This document shows, piece after piece, positions 55,438-64,000 of a DNA stretch of 64,000 bases. Position numbers and translations under genes: made by a program. This DNA is from Ectobacillus funiculus (GTDB lineage: Bacteria; Bacillota; Bacilli; Bacillales; Bacillaceae_G), in NCBI RefSeq assembly GCF_042429435.1, contig NZ_JBHMAF010000071.1; one strand, given 5' to 3'. Position 1 is the first letter of the stretch. Every line of letters begins with the position of its first letter. The notes under the pieces are model-generated. The model was not told the DNA's origin and made no database searches. It worked only from the letters and a program-made list of their open reading frames with translations.

Positions 55438-55851
55438 TTATTCTGCGCTTTGTTTTTTCGATAAAGAAACCAAAACTTGTTGACCACGAACTGTTAAAAA
55501 GAGATATTTGTAAGGTTTTTTAGGTTTCTCGTAAAGCAACGACATATCAAGTAACTTGTCTACACACTTTTCAGCTGCTTTTCTGCTTATATTGGTGTGC
55601 GATTGTTCAAACACAAAGGTTTTGCCCTTAGGCTTTCGGGTAAGCCTATCTAAAACTACGTTTTCTATCACTTCATTTACTGTAATGCCTAGCATTTGGT
55701 TATGATCTTTGTACTGTTTATTTAGTTCGCGCCCTATGTATAAAAATACCTCTGTTAAAACAGTATCCTTAGAAATAATATCAGCAAACATTGCTGATGT
55801 ATCGTCATCAAACTTCAAGTCTATGTATGTTCGGTGAAGAGCTTCATTCAA
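55438..55851 (-). CDS. tubR: TubR-like centromere-binding protein
   Basis: A 137-residue winged-helix protein 25 bp upstream of tubZ on the same strand, the conserved order of tubRZ operons. Residues ~85-135 (SHTNISRKAAEKCVDKLLDM, YKYLFLTVRGQQVL) form the recognition helix and wing. The start is TTG with AGGAGGTG nine bases upstream. It should bind the tubC-like repeats directly upstream, repress the operon and link DNA to TubZ filaments. Sequence similarity to known TubR is low; the assignment rests on fold impression and position. Confidence 0.75.
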   Translation of the reverse strand: MNEALHRTYIDLKFDDDTSAMFADIISKDTVLTEVFLYIGRELNKQYKDHNQMLGITVNEVIENVVLDRLTRKPKGKTFVFEQSHTNISRKAAEKCVDKLLDMSLLYEKPKKPYKYLFLTVRGQQVLVSLSKKQSAE

Positions 55852-55889
55852 TGGTTTTCACACCTCCTACTTCCAAAGAAACTTAGATG

Positions 55890-56292
55890 AGTAATCATAT
55901 AGTAGCAGATTATGGTAATCATATCAAGTAACTATTTATAGTTCCGTTTGGTATAATCTTTATATAATTAACCGTAATAAATTTAGTATTATCAATGATT
56001 TCATTATGGTAACTAATTATAGTTATCATTAGTGATTAATGAGAGATATATCAGGTTTTTTTGGGCTATATAATTAGGAAAAGAGACAAAAAGAATAAAT
56101 AATGACTTTTTAACCTCGAAAATCAGGAGAATTCATGATTAATAAAATAATAGTTATGTATAATAGTTATTTTAAATAGTTACTATCAATATATCCTTGT
56201 TTTGATTAGGATTTATCTGAATGTTATTGAATTAATTTTATCTAATTACTGTTATTGATAACTGTATATAGTAACTATATTAAGTGATTATT
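55890..56292. other. tubC-like centromere: clustered TAACTA/TAGTTA repeats
   Basis: Three clusters of GTAACTAT/ATAGTTAC-type half sites lie upstream of tubR: 55890-56040 (TATGGTAACTAATTATAGTT and TATCATTAG, near-palindromic), 56146-56195 (three ATAGTTA copies in about 40 bp) and 56243-56292 (TGATAACTGTATATAGTAAC). The DNA is extremely AT-rich. The placement matches known tubC centromeres. Confidence 0.7.
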
Positions 56293-57979
56293 TTTTGCAT
56301 CCTAATATATGGTGATGGAATCCGTGGTTAGAGTTGTTGGATGTAATGAGCATTTATTGGGCTTTTTATCCCTCTCTTTTCTGCTGAAAGAACTATTATA
56401 AGATTCACAAGAGAATCGGCTAGAGTGCTATATTGTTGTGATGAATAGATCACTTGTCCATGAGTTCATCATGTTGATTATGGTTACATGTAGATAGGGA
56501 TTCCTAGTCCAAGGGCTGGAATAAAGGTCATGGCAAACAAGCAATATCCACTGGTGTTCCACACTATCCAGTAGTTAGAAGTGTGTTTGTTTCATCTCGC
56601 TTCAATAATTTCTTTTTTCTCCACATGTTGTCCACTACACTTTATTGGTGATCGATGTTCTGTACATATGAAGACATAATGGATAAGTGGACATATACAA
56701 GGTTGAGCTGTTTTATGTACGTATTTCTAAGAGGTACTGGAATCATATTAATGATCCAATAGTGGATGTGGAGGACTTGTGGTACACAGTGTGCCGAGGA
56801 ACTAAAAGTGGAGTAAAGTCATTTCAAGAGTGTTAGTAGCCAGTGTCAAAGAATAATCTACAAATGCACATGATATCGAGCAAGGTTAGTTATCATTGAT
56901 TTGGGTTCTTTTAGAACGCAACAACATACATATTGTGGACATCAACATGAAGCAGTGATGCAGTGTGTCTTATAGGAATAGGAGTGTTCATGTGGTATCC
57001 ATGTACAGCACAAATTTACATTAAAACATCCTTTAGGAAAGACTATTGTTTTGGTCTGGCTGGCACCTAGGGATTTCCTTCCATGAATAGGGTAAGGCTT
57101 GTAGTGCGGGAGACTAAAATGCACATATGCATAAAAGGTTATTGGAATGGTTTTGTTGAGTAGTTGATAGGTTCAAAGAATATTATTTACACTGTAAGAA
57201 AGTATAAATTTCCAGCCGGAAGCCAATTCGACGTAGTCGGAAATTTTAGGAATACAGTATAAGTGCAACTACGCCTTTGTCTTCGTCCCAAGGCAAGGCT
57301 CGCCAATCGGCGAGTTTTCTTTAACTGCAGAAGGCTCAGTTTTCGAAAAAACATGTTTATAAGTACACTTGTAATAATGTACTTATGAACAAATCCTGCT
57401 GCAAATGTGTACCACATTCCACATGGTGACTACATGCACGAGGGTGATTGTATGGATTTTGCTGGGCATGGCTCTTCCTTAACAATGGTTAGACGAAGGA
57501 GAATAGGGAACCGCACAAGTTTCCAGAAGAATATCTATCTATAAAGAAAACTATTCTCATCCATAAAAACCACAAAGAGTAGACATTGAATTGCCACTAA
57601 AACCTTGATTGATATAGAAATGCTCCAAGGAATATCACTATTATGCACATGTGTTCTACGATTCGTAGTTTACTGAAATGATATGGTGCACTCGTAAAAG
57701 GTCTCTATATAAACTGCCTTTTGCAAGCAGTGATTAAGGGCGTATTTATTGCGCATAACCACCCAACTAACCATGAGACTCCTCGGTATCGACAAAGCGT
57801 CATTCTATCGTCGAAAGCGGACTTTGTACAGAAGTCTCCCAACTGGTATTCTTTTATTGCTTCGTGCTTGGTCTTTGGATATCTCCCAAATATGCTGGGT
57901 CACTACGCACTGTTTTTGTTTAGAAGGATAGTACCACATCGCCAGCAAGCTAGTGGTATGCGTCAGAACCCTAATAGTG
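56293..57979. other. gene-free plasmid DNA with R1 and R3 repeat copies
   Basis: No frame here has a ribosome site or recognisable product. It holds an R1 copy in minus orientation at 57188-57325 (perfect GGCGAG hairpin) and an R3 copy at 57362-57435 (TGTACTTATGAACAAATCC ... CCACATGG), with scraps of R3 (TTATGCACATGTGTTC at about 57652, ATGCACATATGCATAA at 57120). Confidence 0.6.
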
Positions 57980-59077
57980 TCACTCTCTATTTTTTCTTAA
58001 AATGGCGGTCAATGTAAGAATGAGTAAAGGCAGTATGTAAGATACAGCTTTCCATAAGGGTTCGATTATCGTCACGGCGTTTACCCACCGGGCTTGCCCT
58101 AAAGATATTTGAATCATAGAAAAAAGAAAGCAGACTAGCGCAAGCGGAAAGATCAGAATCTGATTGTCTTTAAGCTTAAATAAATATGTAATCGTTATGT
58201 TTAGAATATATAACGATATAGCAGCCTTCAAGTAGTTACTGATGACAAGGGAGTAGCCCACGATCGACTCAACTCTTTGAACCACTTCGTACAAATCAAT
58301 TGTACGGGCTACCTCAAACATTGAGTAAGCCCGTTCACCGGCGATCGGTCCAAAGGTCATAAGTGTGCTAAGCGTGACAACAATTATTATAAGATGATTA
58401 ACAATCAGAGCAAGAAACATCCCCTTTTTCAGAAGGTGATGTTCTTCACGGCGTACGTAAGGCAGTAACATCGTAAAAAGAACGAGCTCTGAGATTGGAA
58501 CACCATAGTAGAAATAAGTGCCCAAAAGAACTGGTTTGAAGCCGTCCGGCAGAACGGGGACGAGGTATTTAGGATGGTAATTGGCGCTCGCTAAAAAGAC
58601 AATGACCATTACAGATAAGATGACAGTCATCATGAGCATCGCAAACATCCGTGAGAAATTTTCTATACCCGAACGGACCGTCAACGCAACAACAAGAAAA
58701 ATCAATAGATTAAAAACGTATAGAGGTGTCTCCCGCATCATCGAAGTGGTCATAAATAAACCGACATCCAGCACGATTCCAGAGGTACTGTGCAGCTGCA
58801 TGAAAATAAAGGGAATCGCAAAAATCAGTGTCAGCCATTTCCCCACCAGTTTTCGGCTATATTCGATCAAGTTAAATTGCGGAAATTTCCGGTATAAAAA
58901 CATCACGCCGGCTAAAAGTAACATCCCGTTCGCAAGCGAAAGTAAAACGGACAGCCAGGATCCGTTTTGGGCAAATCCGATTAACGGTCCCGGTATGGTA
59001 AGGATATTAGAACCTGTAATAAAAGTAAAAAATAAAAAGGACATTTGGCCCGCGCTGAGCTGTTGTTGATCTTTCAC
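57980..59077 (-). CDS. spore germinant receptor B subunit, GerAB family
   Basis: A 365-residue membrane protein of the amino-acid-permease superfamily with about ten helices (SAGQMSFLFFTFITGSNIL, GNFSRMFAML-like mid region). It is the B subunit that binds the germinant in the spore inner membrane. The GTG at 59077 is the best start, with GGAGGTG six bases upstream; the frame extends to a TTG further up. Last gene of a four-gene operon in A-C-D-B order. Confidence 0.88.
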   Translation of the reverse strand: MKDQQQLSAGQMSFLFFTFITGSNILTIPGPLIGFAQNGSWLSVLLSLANGMLLLAGVMFLYRKFPQFNLIEYSRKLVGKWLTLIFAIPFIFMQLHSTSGIVLDVGLFMTTSMMRETPLYVFNLLIFLVVALTVRSGIENFSRMFAMLMMTVILSVMVIVFLASANYHPKYLVPVLPDGFKPVLLGTYFYYGVPISELVLFTMLLPYVRREEHHLLKKGMFLALIVNHLIIIVVTLSTLMTFGPIAGERAYSMFEVARTIDLYEVVQRVESIVGYSLVISNYLKAAISLYILNITITYLFKLKDNQILIFPLALVCFLFSMIQISLGQARWVNAVTIIEPLWKAVSYILPLLILTLTAILRKNRE

Positions 59078-59110
59078 GGAATACACCTCCAAGCGGTGCG
59101 TAGTCTGCTA

Positions 59111-59344
59111 TTAAGGGGCTTTCAAAAATGCTACGACCCGACTGGCTAGATCTCCAAAAATGGCATCGTAGGCTGTATGTACAAAAGGCCATTCTAAGTC
59201 GAATACAAAAATGATACTCTGATACAAGGCAGCCATCATCAAAAGAGTGTAAACAAGAATGATTCTACCGCCACGTTGCTTTAATTTGGGAACATCATAA
59301 ACTAAAATGACTGTATAGATGATCACCAGAACCACAATTTTCAT
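59111..59344 (-). CDS. germinant receptor D subunit (GerKD-like)
   Basis: A 77-residue protein with two membrane helices (KIVVLVIIYTVILVYDVPKL and ILVYTLLMMAALYQSIIFVF) and a short C-terminus. Small two-helix D subunits encoded within or beside ger operons have been described in Bacilli and tune receptor function (known for GerKD). Position between gerC and gerB of this operon supports the call. Confidence 0.75.
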   Translation of the reverse strand: MKIVVLVIIYTVILVYDVPKLKQRGGRIILVYTLLMMAALYQSIIFVFDLEWPFVHTAYDAIFGDLASRVVAFLKAP

Positions 59345-59415
59345 CGTTCTCTTTCAAATCCTCCCTGCTATCTGATTCATCCTACTGCTCGTGCCGACTC
59401 AGACAGCAGAGATGT

Positions 59416-60597
59416 CTATTCGGAAAACATAGGTTTTCCGTTTGTCGTTCCGCTGTTGATAATTCGAATCTTCACATCGAACTCAAAATTGCTGTCAGCA
59501 AAACGCTGATCCCAATTGTTCTTCCAACGCTTCCATAAAGTGGGGTTTTTCGCGTATACTTTGTTTCCTAAGTCGATCGCGTCAAATTGTTTCTCTTGCA
59601 GCAGGGAAACCGTTTCCTTTAATTCCTTTTTCAAGGCTTGTTCAAGCCTTTCCACAAATTTTCTTTCTTTCTCTGGTGCATCTATCCGCGAACACTTGAG
59701 TTCCTGTAAGACAACTTCCATTTTGTTTGATATTTGAACGTTTAGCGAATCGTCTTTGATCACAGGTTTTAATGTCGTTTGTGAGGAAAGGACTTCAACT
59801 ACTTCGATTTTTTCAGGCTGCGTTTGGCAGGGGAGTATTTGAAGCATCCCGCCTCGATATTCATTTCGAATAATTTGCAAACCTTCGATGTTTCCCGGTG
59901 GTAGATATCCAATCATTTTGTTTTTTTTCAAAAGAACAATTCCGGCTACATCCATGGATGGGAATTCATGTTCTTCTTCTATATAAATGCGAGGGATGAT
60001 ACTGTTACCTACTTGGCTTCTCGTCTGCAAAATCAGCGTTAGCAGGTTGGTTTTTACTGTTTTGTTGCTGAAGTCGGCTGTCGATTCTTCATTTGCCAAT
60101 ATCTGTTGTCCCATCGTTGTTTCTATCCATGGTTCCTTTTTCAGATAGTCGGCAGCGTTCCCTTTGCTAATCAAAACGGATGATGTAATTCGAGTTTCAT
60201 GATCCCGATAAAAAAGCTCCAGGACTTCTGCCATCCTTTTTTTTCGTGCCAATTTCTCACTAATCACAATGGAGCGTAAATGTCCCCAATGGGTTTTGCG
60301 ACCAAGATGAATGGGAATATCCCGAATCGCTTTTGCAACGGTATCACCAGTTGTTCTAACGTTGATATAGCCTTTGCTACCTTTCTTTTTTTCACCTTTA
60401 GGAGATGGCACGTATACCTGTGTGGTTAACAGCACTTTTCCTGCTTCCGTTTCATCCAGAGCAATCCCCATGACAAATGCTCTACGAGTTAGTTGTAAAT
60501 CATCCAAACATCCAGTCAATAACAATAGCAATGAGAAACTCAAGCATATACAGATAAATCTATTCATTTTAATCATTCTTTCTTGAGTAGATATCAC
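59416..60597 (-). CDS. spore germinant receptor C subunit, GerAC-family lipoprotein
   Basis: About 383-393 residues. A lipoprotein signal (CLSFSLLLLLTGCLDDLQLT) places the mature protein, with lipidated Cys ~30, on the outer face of the spore inner membrane. Three-domain GerAC-type body (AFVMGIALDETEAGKVLLTT near the start; WKNNWDQRFADSNFEFDVKI near the end). The longest frame uses GTG at 60597, adjacent to the gerA stop; ATG at 60576 or 60567 may be the true start. Needed for receptor assembly. Confidence 0.88.
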   Translation of the reverse strand: MISTQERMIKMNRFICICLSFSLLLLLTGCLDDLQLTRRAFVMGIALDETEAGKVLLTTQVYVPSPKGEKKKGSKGYINVRTTGDTVAKAIRDIPIHLGRKTHWGHLRSIVISEKLARKKRMAEVLELFYRDHETRITSSVLISKGNAADYLKKEPWIETTMGQQILANEESTADFSNKTVKTNLLTLILQTRSQVGNSIIPRIYIEEEHEFPSMDVAGIVLLKKNKMIGYLPPGNIEGLQIIRNEYRGGMLQILPCQTQPEKIEVVEVLSSQTTLKPVIKDDSLNVQISNKMEVVLQELKCSRIDAPEKERKFVERLEQALKKELKETVSLLQEKQFDAIDLGNKVYAKNPTLWKRWKNNWDQRFADSNFEFDVKIRIINSGTTNGKPMFSE

Positions 60598-62163
60598 TTA
60601 TTTTGCTCGCATGCGCATATGGTGTCTTCGAGGAGAGCGGAGCACGTTTTTTAGCGGAGTGCGAATGATAACATCCCGCCACTGTTCGGGTCTGAATGGT
60701 TCTACAGGGGTCAAATAAGGCTGCCCCAAAGAACGTAAATTCACTAAATGCAGCCAGAGCAAGATGAATGCAATCATTAAACCAAATCCCCCTAAAAAAG
60801 TTGCAAACAACATGAACGGAAGCTGCAAAATGCGTAACGCGATGGCAAAATTGTACTGTGGCAGAGCGAAAGATGAAATTCCAGTCAACGAGACGACAAT
60901 TACCATAATCGGTGAAGCAATCCCTGCTTCGATTGCCGCTTCCCCTATGACAAGCGCTCCAACGATACTAACAGCAGCACCGACAGGACGTGGCAACCGA
61001 ACCCCTGCTTCGCGCAGTAATTCAAAAGCAAATATCATAAGAAATGCTTCGATGAAAGGTGGAAACGGAATGTCTTCTCGGGTATCAAGGATTCTCAGCA
61101 ACAGAACGGTTGGAATCAACTCTGGATGAAAGGTAGATAAAGCAATGTAAAGACTAGGAAGCGTCAGGGCAATGCCGAAGGCAACCATTCTCAGAAAACG
61201 GATCAGACTTGAATAAGCGGTTCGCTGATAGTAATCTTCACTCGATTGCAATAACTCTACAAATCGACTTGGGCAGATCAGTATCGATCCTGTCCCATTT
61301 ACCAGCACTACAATTTTTCCATCCAACAAAGCTGCAACAGCTGTATCAGGGCGTTCGGTATACCGGTATTGTGGAAACGGAGAATATGTGGAATCTTCAA
61401 TCAGTTCCTCAATATAGGAGGTTTCCAGGATCTCTCCTTCATTTAACTTGCCAATACGTCTTTCAAATTCAGCCAGTATGTCAGGATTGATGATTCCATC
61501 TAAATAACCGTAAGCAACCTTTGTATTCGTCTCCCCTTTCAGTGAAAAGGTTCTGATTTTAAATCGTGACGATTGCAGACGTACTCGCAGCATGCCCAAA
61601 TTTTTGTCCAAATTTTCAATGGTGCTTTCACGTGGACCTTTCACAACCGGCTCAGTGACCGGTTCAGTAACCTGCCTCATTTCAATGCCTATCGCCTGAT
61701 AAGAGAGCGCTTTGTCCCATTGATTAAAAAAAATGACGAGATGACCGGAAACTACCTTCTCTATGACCTTCTCGAAATCTTCGACAAGACAGTGAGAGTT
61801 GGCAGAGGCACCATTGCGCTCGAAAAAGGACATCACATCCTCAGGCGTAATCGTCGTTCCTGGACCTACTTCGTGTGTCACCAAGTCTTGTAGTGATTCT
61901 TTCATATAGTTGAGCTCTTTGTGTTGAATAAGTGTCTTGAAATAGATGGAAAATGCAGTATATTTCATCTCTGGGCCGTAGCGCCAGTGAAGGATAACAA
62001 AATCATCATTATCAGAAAAAATTTCCTTGATTCGCTGCAGGTTGTCAGACAAATTTAAAGAAATAGGGATGGGCTGTGTATCTGTGTTCGTAAGCTTTGT
62101 TTCGTTTTGATTTTGATTAGACCTACGAGCAAACTTCTCGATTTTAATCCGCCCTTTTTTCAT
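60598..62163 (-). CDS. spore germinant receptor A subunit, GerAA family
   Basis: A 521-residue GerAA-type protein: a soluble N-terminal region (~1-280) and a membrane part with about five helices (~295-490; AFGIALTLPSLYIALSTFHP, LREAGVRLPRPVGAAVSIVG, GEAAIEAGIASPIMVIVV). First gene of the operon, with AAAGGGAG upstream. The base composition of this operon is less AT-rich than that of the 48-57 kb plasmid DNA. The germinant cannot be inferred. Confidence 0.92.
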   Translation of the reverse strand: MKKGRIKIEKFARRSNQNQNETKLTNTDTQPIPISLNLSDNLQRIKEIFSDNDDFVILHWRYGPEMKYTAFSIYFKTLIQHKELNYMKESLQDLVTHEVGPGTTITPEDVMSFFERNGASANSHCLVEDFEKVIEKVVSGHLVIFFNQWDKALSYQAIGIEMRQVTEPVTEPVVKGPRESTIENLDKNLGMLRVRLQSSRFKIRTFSLKGETNTKVAYGYLDGIINPDILAEFERRIGKLNEGEILETSYIEELIEDSTYSPFPQYRYTERPDTAVAALLDGKIVVLVNGTGSILICPSRFVELLQSSEDYYQRTAYSSLIRFLRMVAFGIALTLPSLYIALSTFHPELIPTVLLLRILDTREDIPFPPFIEAFLMIFAFELLREAGVRLPRPVGAAVSIVGALVIGEAAIEAGIASPIMVIVVSLTGISSFALPQYNFAIALRILQLPFMLFATFLGGFGLMIAFILLWLHLVNLRSLGQPYLTPVEPFRPEQWRDVIIRTPLKNVLRSPRRHHMRMRAK

Positions 62164-62926
62164 AAGAAGCTCCCTTTCCTAATTATTTCTATTTTATTGT
62201 TACCGAAGTTTTGAAATAAATAACTTTAAATAAACAAATTCTCTTATTTTAGAGATTGACTGCAAATATCTTGAAGTTTTTGCGCAGAAACCAGTATTTT
62301 CCAAAAAAACTTACCCAATAATTAACCATATTTTTGTGTGGATATGTATTTGGTTTAAAACTCATCATTATCTGAAATAAATAATCAGGCATTTAATGCT
62401 TAAAATTTTGACGAAAAAAGATGAATTATGTATATAAATCTCTTATCTTAGAGGGTTTTTTCTATTGTTGGCTCAAATGGACAGAAAAAATCTTAGAATT
62501 TTTATTGACTGAAAACGTTTTTAACAGTATTATGAACTCATAACATATCCAAAACATTACCTAAATATAATAAGTTTGTCTCAGGATTTTGTAAAAACAA
62601 GGATACTATTCCTTCTAGGAAACTTAAATATGGTTAAGTTTTGGGTATTTCTGATTGAGATTTGAAATTAGTAGCATAAAGATAAGCAAAACGAGGAACT
62701 GCTATCGATTACATTCATTCTTAATAATCTGAATGTGATTCAGTCCTTTTGATATCTGAGTCCTACTTGAAATTCATGTTACATGGATATAAAACATAGG
62801 AATATGTAATCGATTGCATTATTAACAAATCATATAAAGTTTTTTAGAAAAGATTGTATCAAACTGGATTTTAAACATGGTATCACTGGATTAATGTAAC
62901 TATATTAACTTTGGAGGTTATTTATT
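62164..62926. promoter_or_regulatory. intergenic region with paired ATCGAT palindromes
   Basis: Two sites, GCTATCGATTACATTC (62701-62716) and TATGTAATCGATTGCATTA (about 62804-62822), share the palindrome TGTAATCGATTGCA-type core and lie about 105 bp apart upstream of the tautomerase gene. A cre-like TGAAAACGTTTTTA occurs at 62510-62523. They look like LacI-family operators plus catabolite control. No other feature seen. Confidence 0.5.
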
Positions 62927-63316
62927 ATGCCGTTAATTAGATTCGATGTAATAGAAGGGCGAGACAAGGAGTCACTAAGAAATCTATTAGATGCTTCTCA
63001 CCGAGCAATGGTTAAGGCTTTTGGTGTACCGGAAAGAGATCGTTATCAAATCGTTCATCAGCATCCTGCTCATGAGTTAATTATAGAGGATACTGGTTTA
63101 GGATTTGAGAGAAGTGAAAATGTAGTAATTATCAGTGTAACTAGTAAGCAAAGAACTGAGGAGCAAAAGCAGAATCTTTATAAGCTTTTGGTTCAAGAGC
63201 TCGGGGAAAGCTGCGGAATAGAACCTAATGATATTATGGTTTCTATTGTTACCAATGGAGATGCTGATTGGAGCTTTGGATTTGGAGAAGCCCAGTTTTT
63301 AACTGGTAAATTATAA
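62927..63316 (+). CDS. tautomerase-superfamily protein, malonate semialdehyde decarboxylase-like
   Basis: A 129-residue protein whose second residue is Pro (MPLIRF), the N-terminal catalytic proline of the tautomerase superfamily after Met removal. In mature numbering Asp37 (VPERDRY) and Arg75 (SKQRTEEQ) are present, positions known to matter in malonate semialdehyde decarboxylase; position 73 is Lys rather than Arg. Length matches the double-unit tautomerase_2 group. Strong GGAGG site. It is upstream of, and co-oriented with, a semialdehyde dehydrogenase gene, which suits handling of malonate semialdehyde, though YrdN-like enzymes of unknown role are the alternative. Confidence 0.75.
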   Translation: MPLIRFDVIEGRDKESLRNLLDASHRAMVKAFGVPERDRYQIVHQHPAHELIIEDTGLGFERSENVVIISVTSKQRTEEQKQNLYKLLVQELGESCGIEPNDIMVSIVTNGDADWSFGFGEAQFLTGKL

Positions 63317-63433
63317 CCGTATTTCATAAAAAAGATACGGAAATTCTCTTGTGAGGACCTGCCCGTATGGGTTGTTAAAGTGGTTTAGATAATCAATAGA
63401 AGCAGAAGCGAATTTTCTAAGGGGGAAGAAAAC

Positions 63434-64000
63434 ATGGTAGAAACAGTAAAAGCGGTAAAATTGAAAAACTACATTAACGGTGAGTGGGTTGAAAGTAACA
63501 CAACGAAGTATGAGGATGTTTACAATCCAGCTACAAAAGAAGTAATTGCTCAAGTTCCACACTCAACAAAAGAAGATATCGACTATGCGATCGAGGTTGC
63601 TGCAAAAGCATTTAAAAAATGGCAAAACGTTGCAGTACCACGACGTGCGAGAATCCTATTTAACTATCAACAATTACTAACTAAGCATAAAGAAGAATTG
63701 GCTCAATTGATCACAAAGGAAAATGGAAAAAGCCTTTCTGAAGCACGTGGGGAAGTACAACGCGGAATTGAGAATGTTGAATTTGCTGCCGGTGCACCTT
63801 CTCTAATGATGGGTGATTCATTAGCTTCCATTGCTACGGATGTTGAAGCAACAAACTACCGTTATCCAATTGGAGTTGTTGGCGGAATTGCACCATTTAA
63901 CTTCCCAATGATGGTACCTTGCTGGATGTTCCCGATGGCAATTGCGTTAGGTAATACGTTTGTTTTAAAGCCATCTGAAAGAACACCACTTTTAACAGAA
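63434..64000 (+). CDS. mmsA: methylmalonate-semialdehyde dehydrogenase (5' part)
   Basis: The first 189 codons of an aldehyde dehydrogenase of the MmsA/IolA type. KLKNYINGEWVESNTTKYED, VPRRARILFNYQQLL, GEVQRGIENVEFAAGAPSLM and GVVGGIAPFNFPMMVPCWMF are specific to this CoA-acylating subgroup, and the cofactor Lys is in FVLKPSERTP. The gene runs off the right edge before the catalytic Cys. GGGGGAAG precedes the ATG. It makes acetyl- or propionyl-CoA from (methyl)malonate semialdehyde, in valine, inositol or beta-alanine breakdown. Confidence 0.92.
   Translation, partial: MVETVKAVKLKNYINGEWVESNTTKYEDVYNPATKEVIAQVPHSTKEDIDYAIEVAAKAFKKWQNVAVPRRARILFNYQQLLTKHKEELAQLITKENGKSLSEARGEVQRGIENVEFAAGAPSLMMGDSLASIATDVEATNYRYPIGVVGGIAPFNFPMMVPCWMFPMAIALGNTFVLKPSERTPLLTE

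Noticed and set aside
47868..57417. Small proteins ending KKTRRLAS...GRRQRRSCTY as genes
   Set aside because: These frames are the translation of repeat family R1. Their upstream parts are unrelated and no copy has its own start with a ribosome site.
57721..58017. Plus-strand frames before the gerB stop
   Set aside because: They run into the antisense of the germination gene, have no ribosome site, and match no family I know.

Overview
The window looks like part of a large plasmid, or a plasmid-derived island, from an endospore-forming Bacillaceae. A Priestia (Bacillus) megaterium-type host is my inference. The evidence is a tricistronic spore germinant receptor operon with a D subunit, a second germinant-receptor permease, a GerPF-like spore gene, strong AGGAGG ribosome sites, a leucine T-box leader, AraR/ScrR/PRD-type Gram-positive sugar regulation, and several plasmid maintenance modules. 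Two runs of N (2035-2155 and 46258-46389) show it is a draft scaffold; each interrupts one gene. I found no tRNA, rRNA or CRISPR array.

Layout: (1) 0-4 kb: a MneS-like Mn efflux pump, an orphan GerAB permease broken by a gap, and a small membrane protein. (2) 4.2-15.2 kb: a polyol/sugar region with a CsbX/DalT-type permease, a mannitol-type PTS IICB with a PRD regulator, an orphan solute-binding protein, and a kinase-SDR dehydrogenase pair facing a ROK repressor. IS6-type transposase fragments lie on both sides of that last cassette. (3) 15.5-27 kb: L-arabinose genes (ribulokinase, araR, araA, araD) split into two blocks that share a duplicated AraR control region, with leuA (leucine T-box), a gerPF-like gene and repeats between them. 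(4) 27-33 kb: a candidate plasmid replicon, two large divergent proteins flanking an iteron array of about 110-bp period, then an AT-rich stretch with DnaA-box-like sites. (5) 33-43 kb: a GH4 glycosidase with an AraC regulator, many broken genes, and a sucrose unit (scrK, scrB, scrR) without its own transporter. (6) 43.9-47.9 kb: two RNA-guided nuclease (OMEGA) elements in tandem, IscB and a large TnpB, separated by only about 45 bp. A third, nuclease-free element of the same kind lies at 36.3-36.8 kb inside a broken NTF2-like gene. (7) 48-57.5 kb: plasmid maintenance, with a ribbon-helix-helix-like protein, a DUF3967/TubY-like protein, a divergent TubZ with its TubR and a tubC-like centromere, embedded in repeat-rich non-coding DNA. 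(8) 58-64 kb: a gerA-type operon (A-C-D-B order), then a tautomerase and a methylmalonate-semialdehyde dehydrogenase gene that runs off the window.

At least four dispersed repeat families (called R1 to R4 here), a 12-bp tandem array, IS6/IS1182/IS200-605 remnants and many frameshifted genes mark it as accessory DNA assembled by repeated insertion and decay. The strongest leads are the 27-33 kb replicon, the TubZ with an extra segment after its GTP loop, and the paired OMEGA elements whose predicted guides come from one shared flank.
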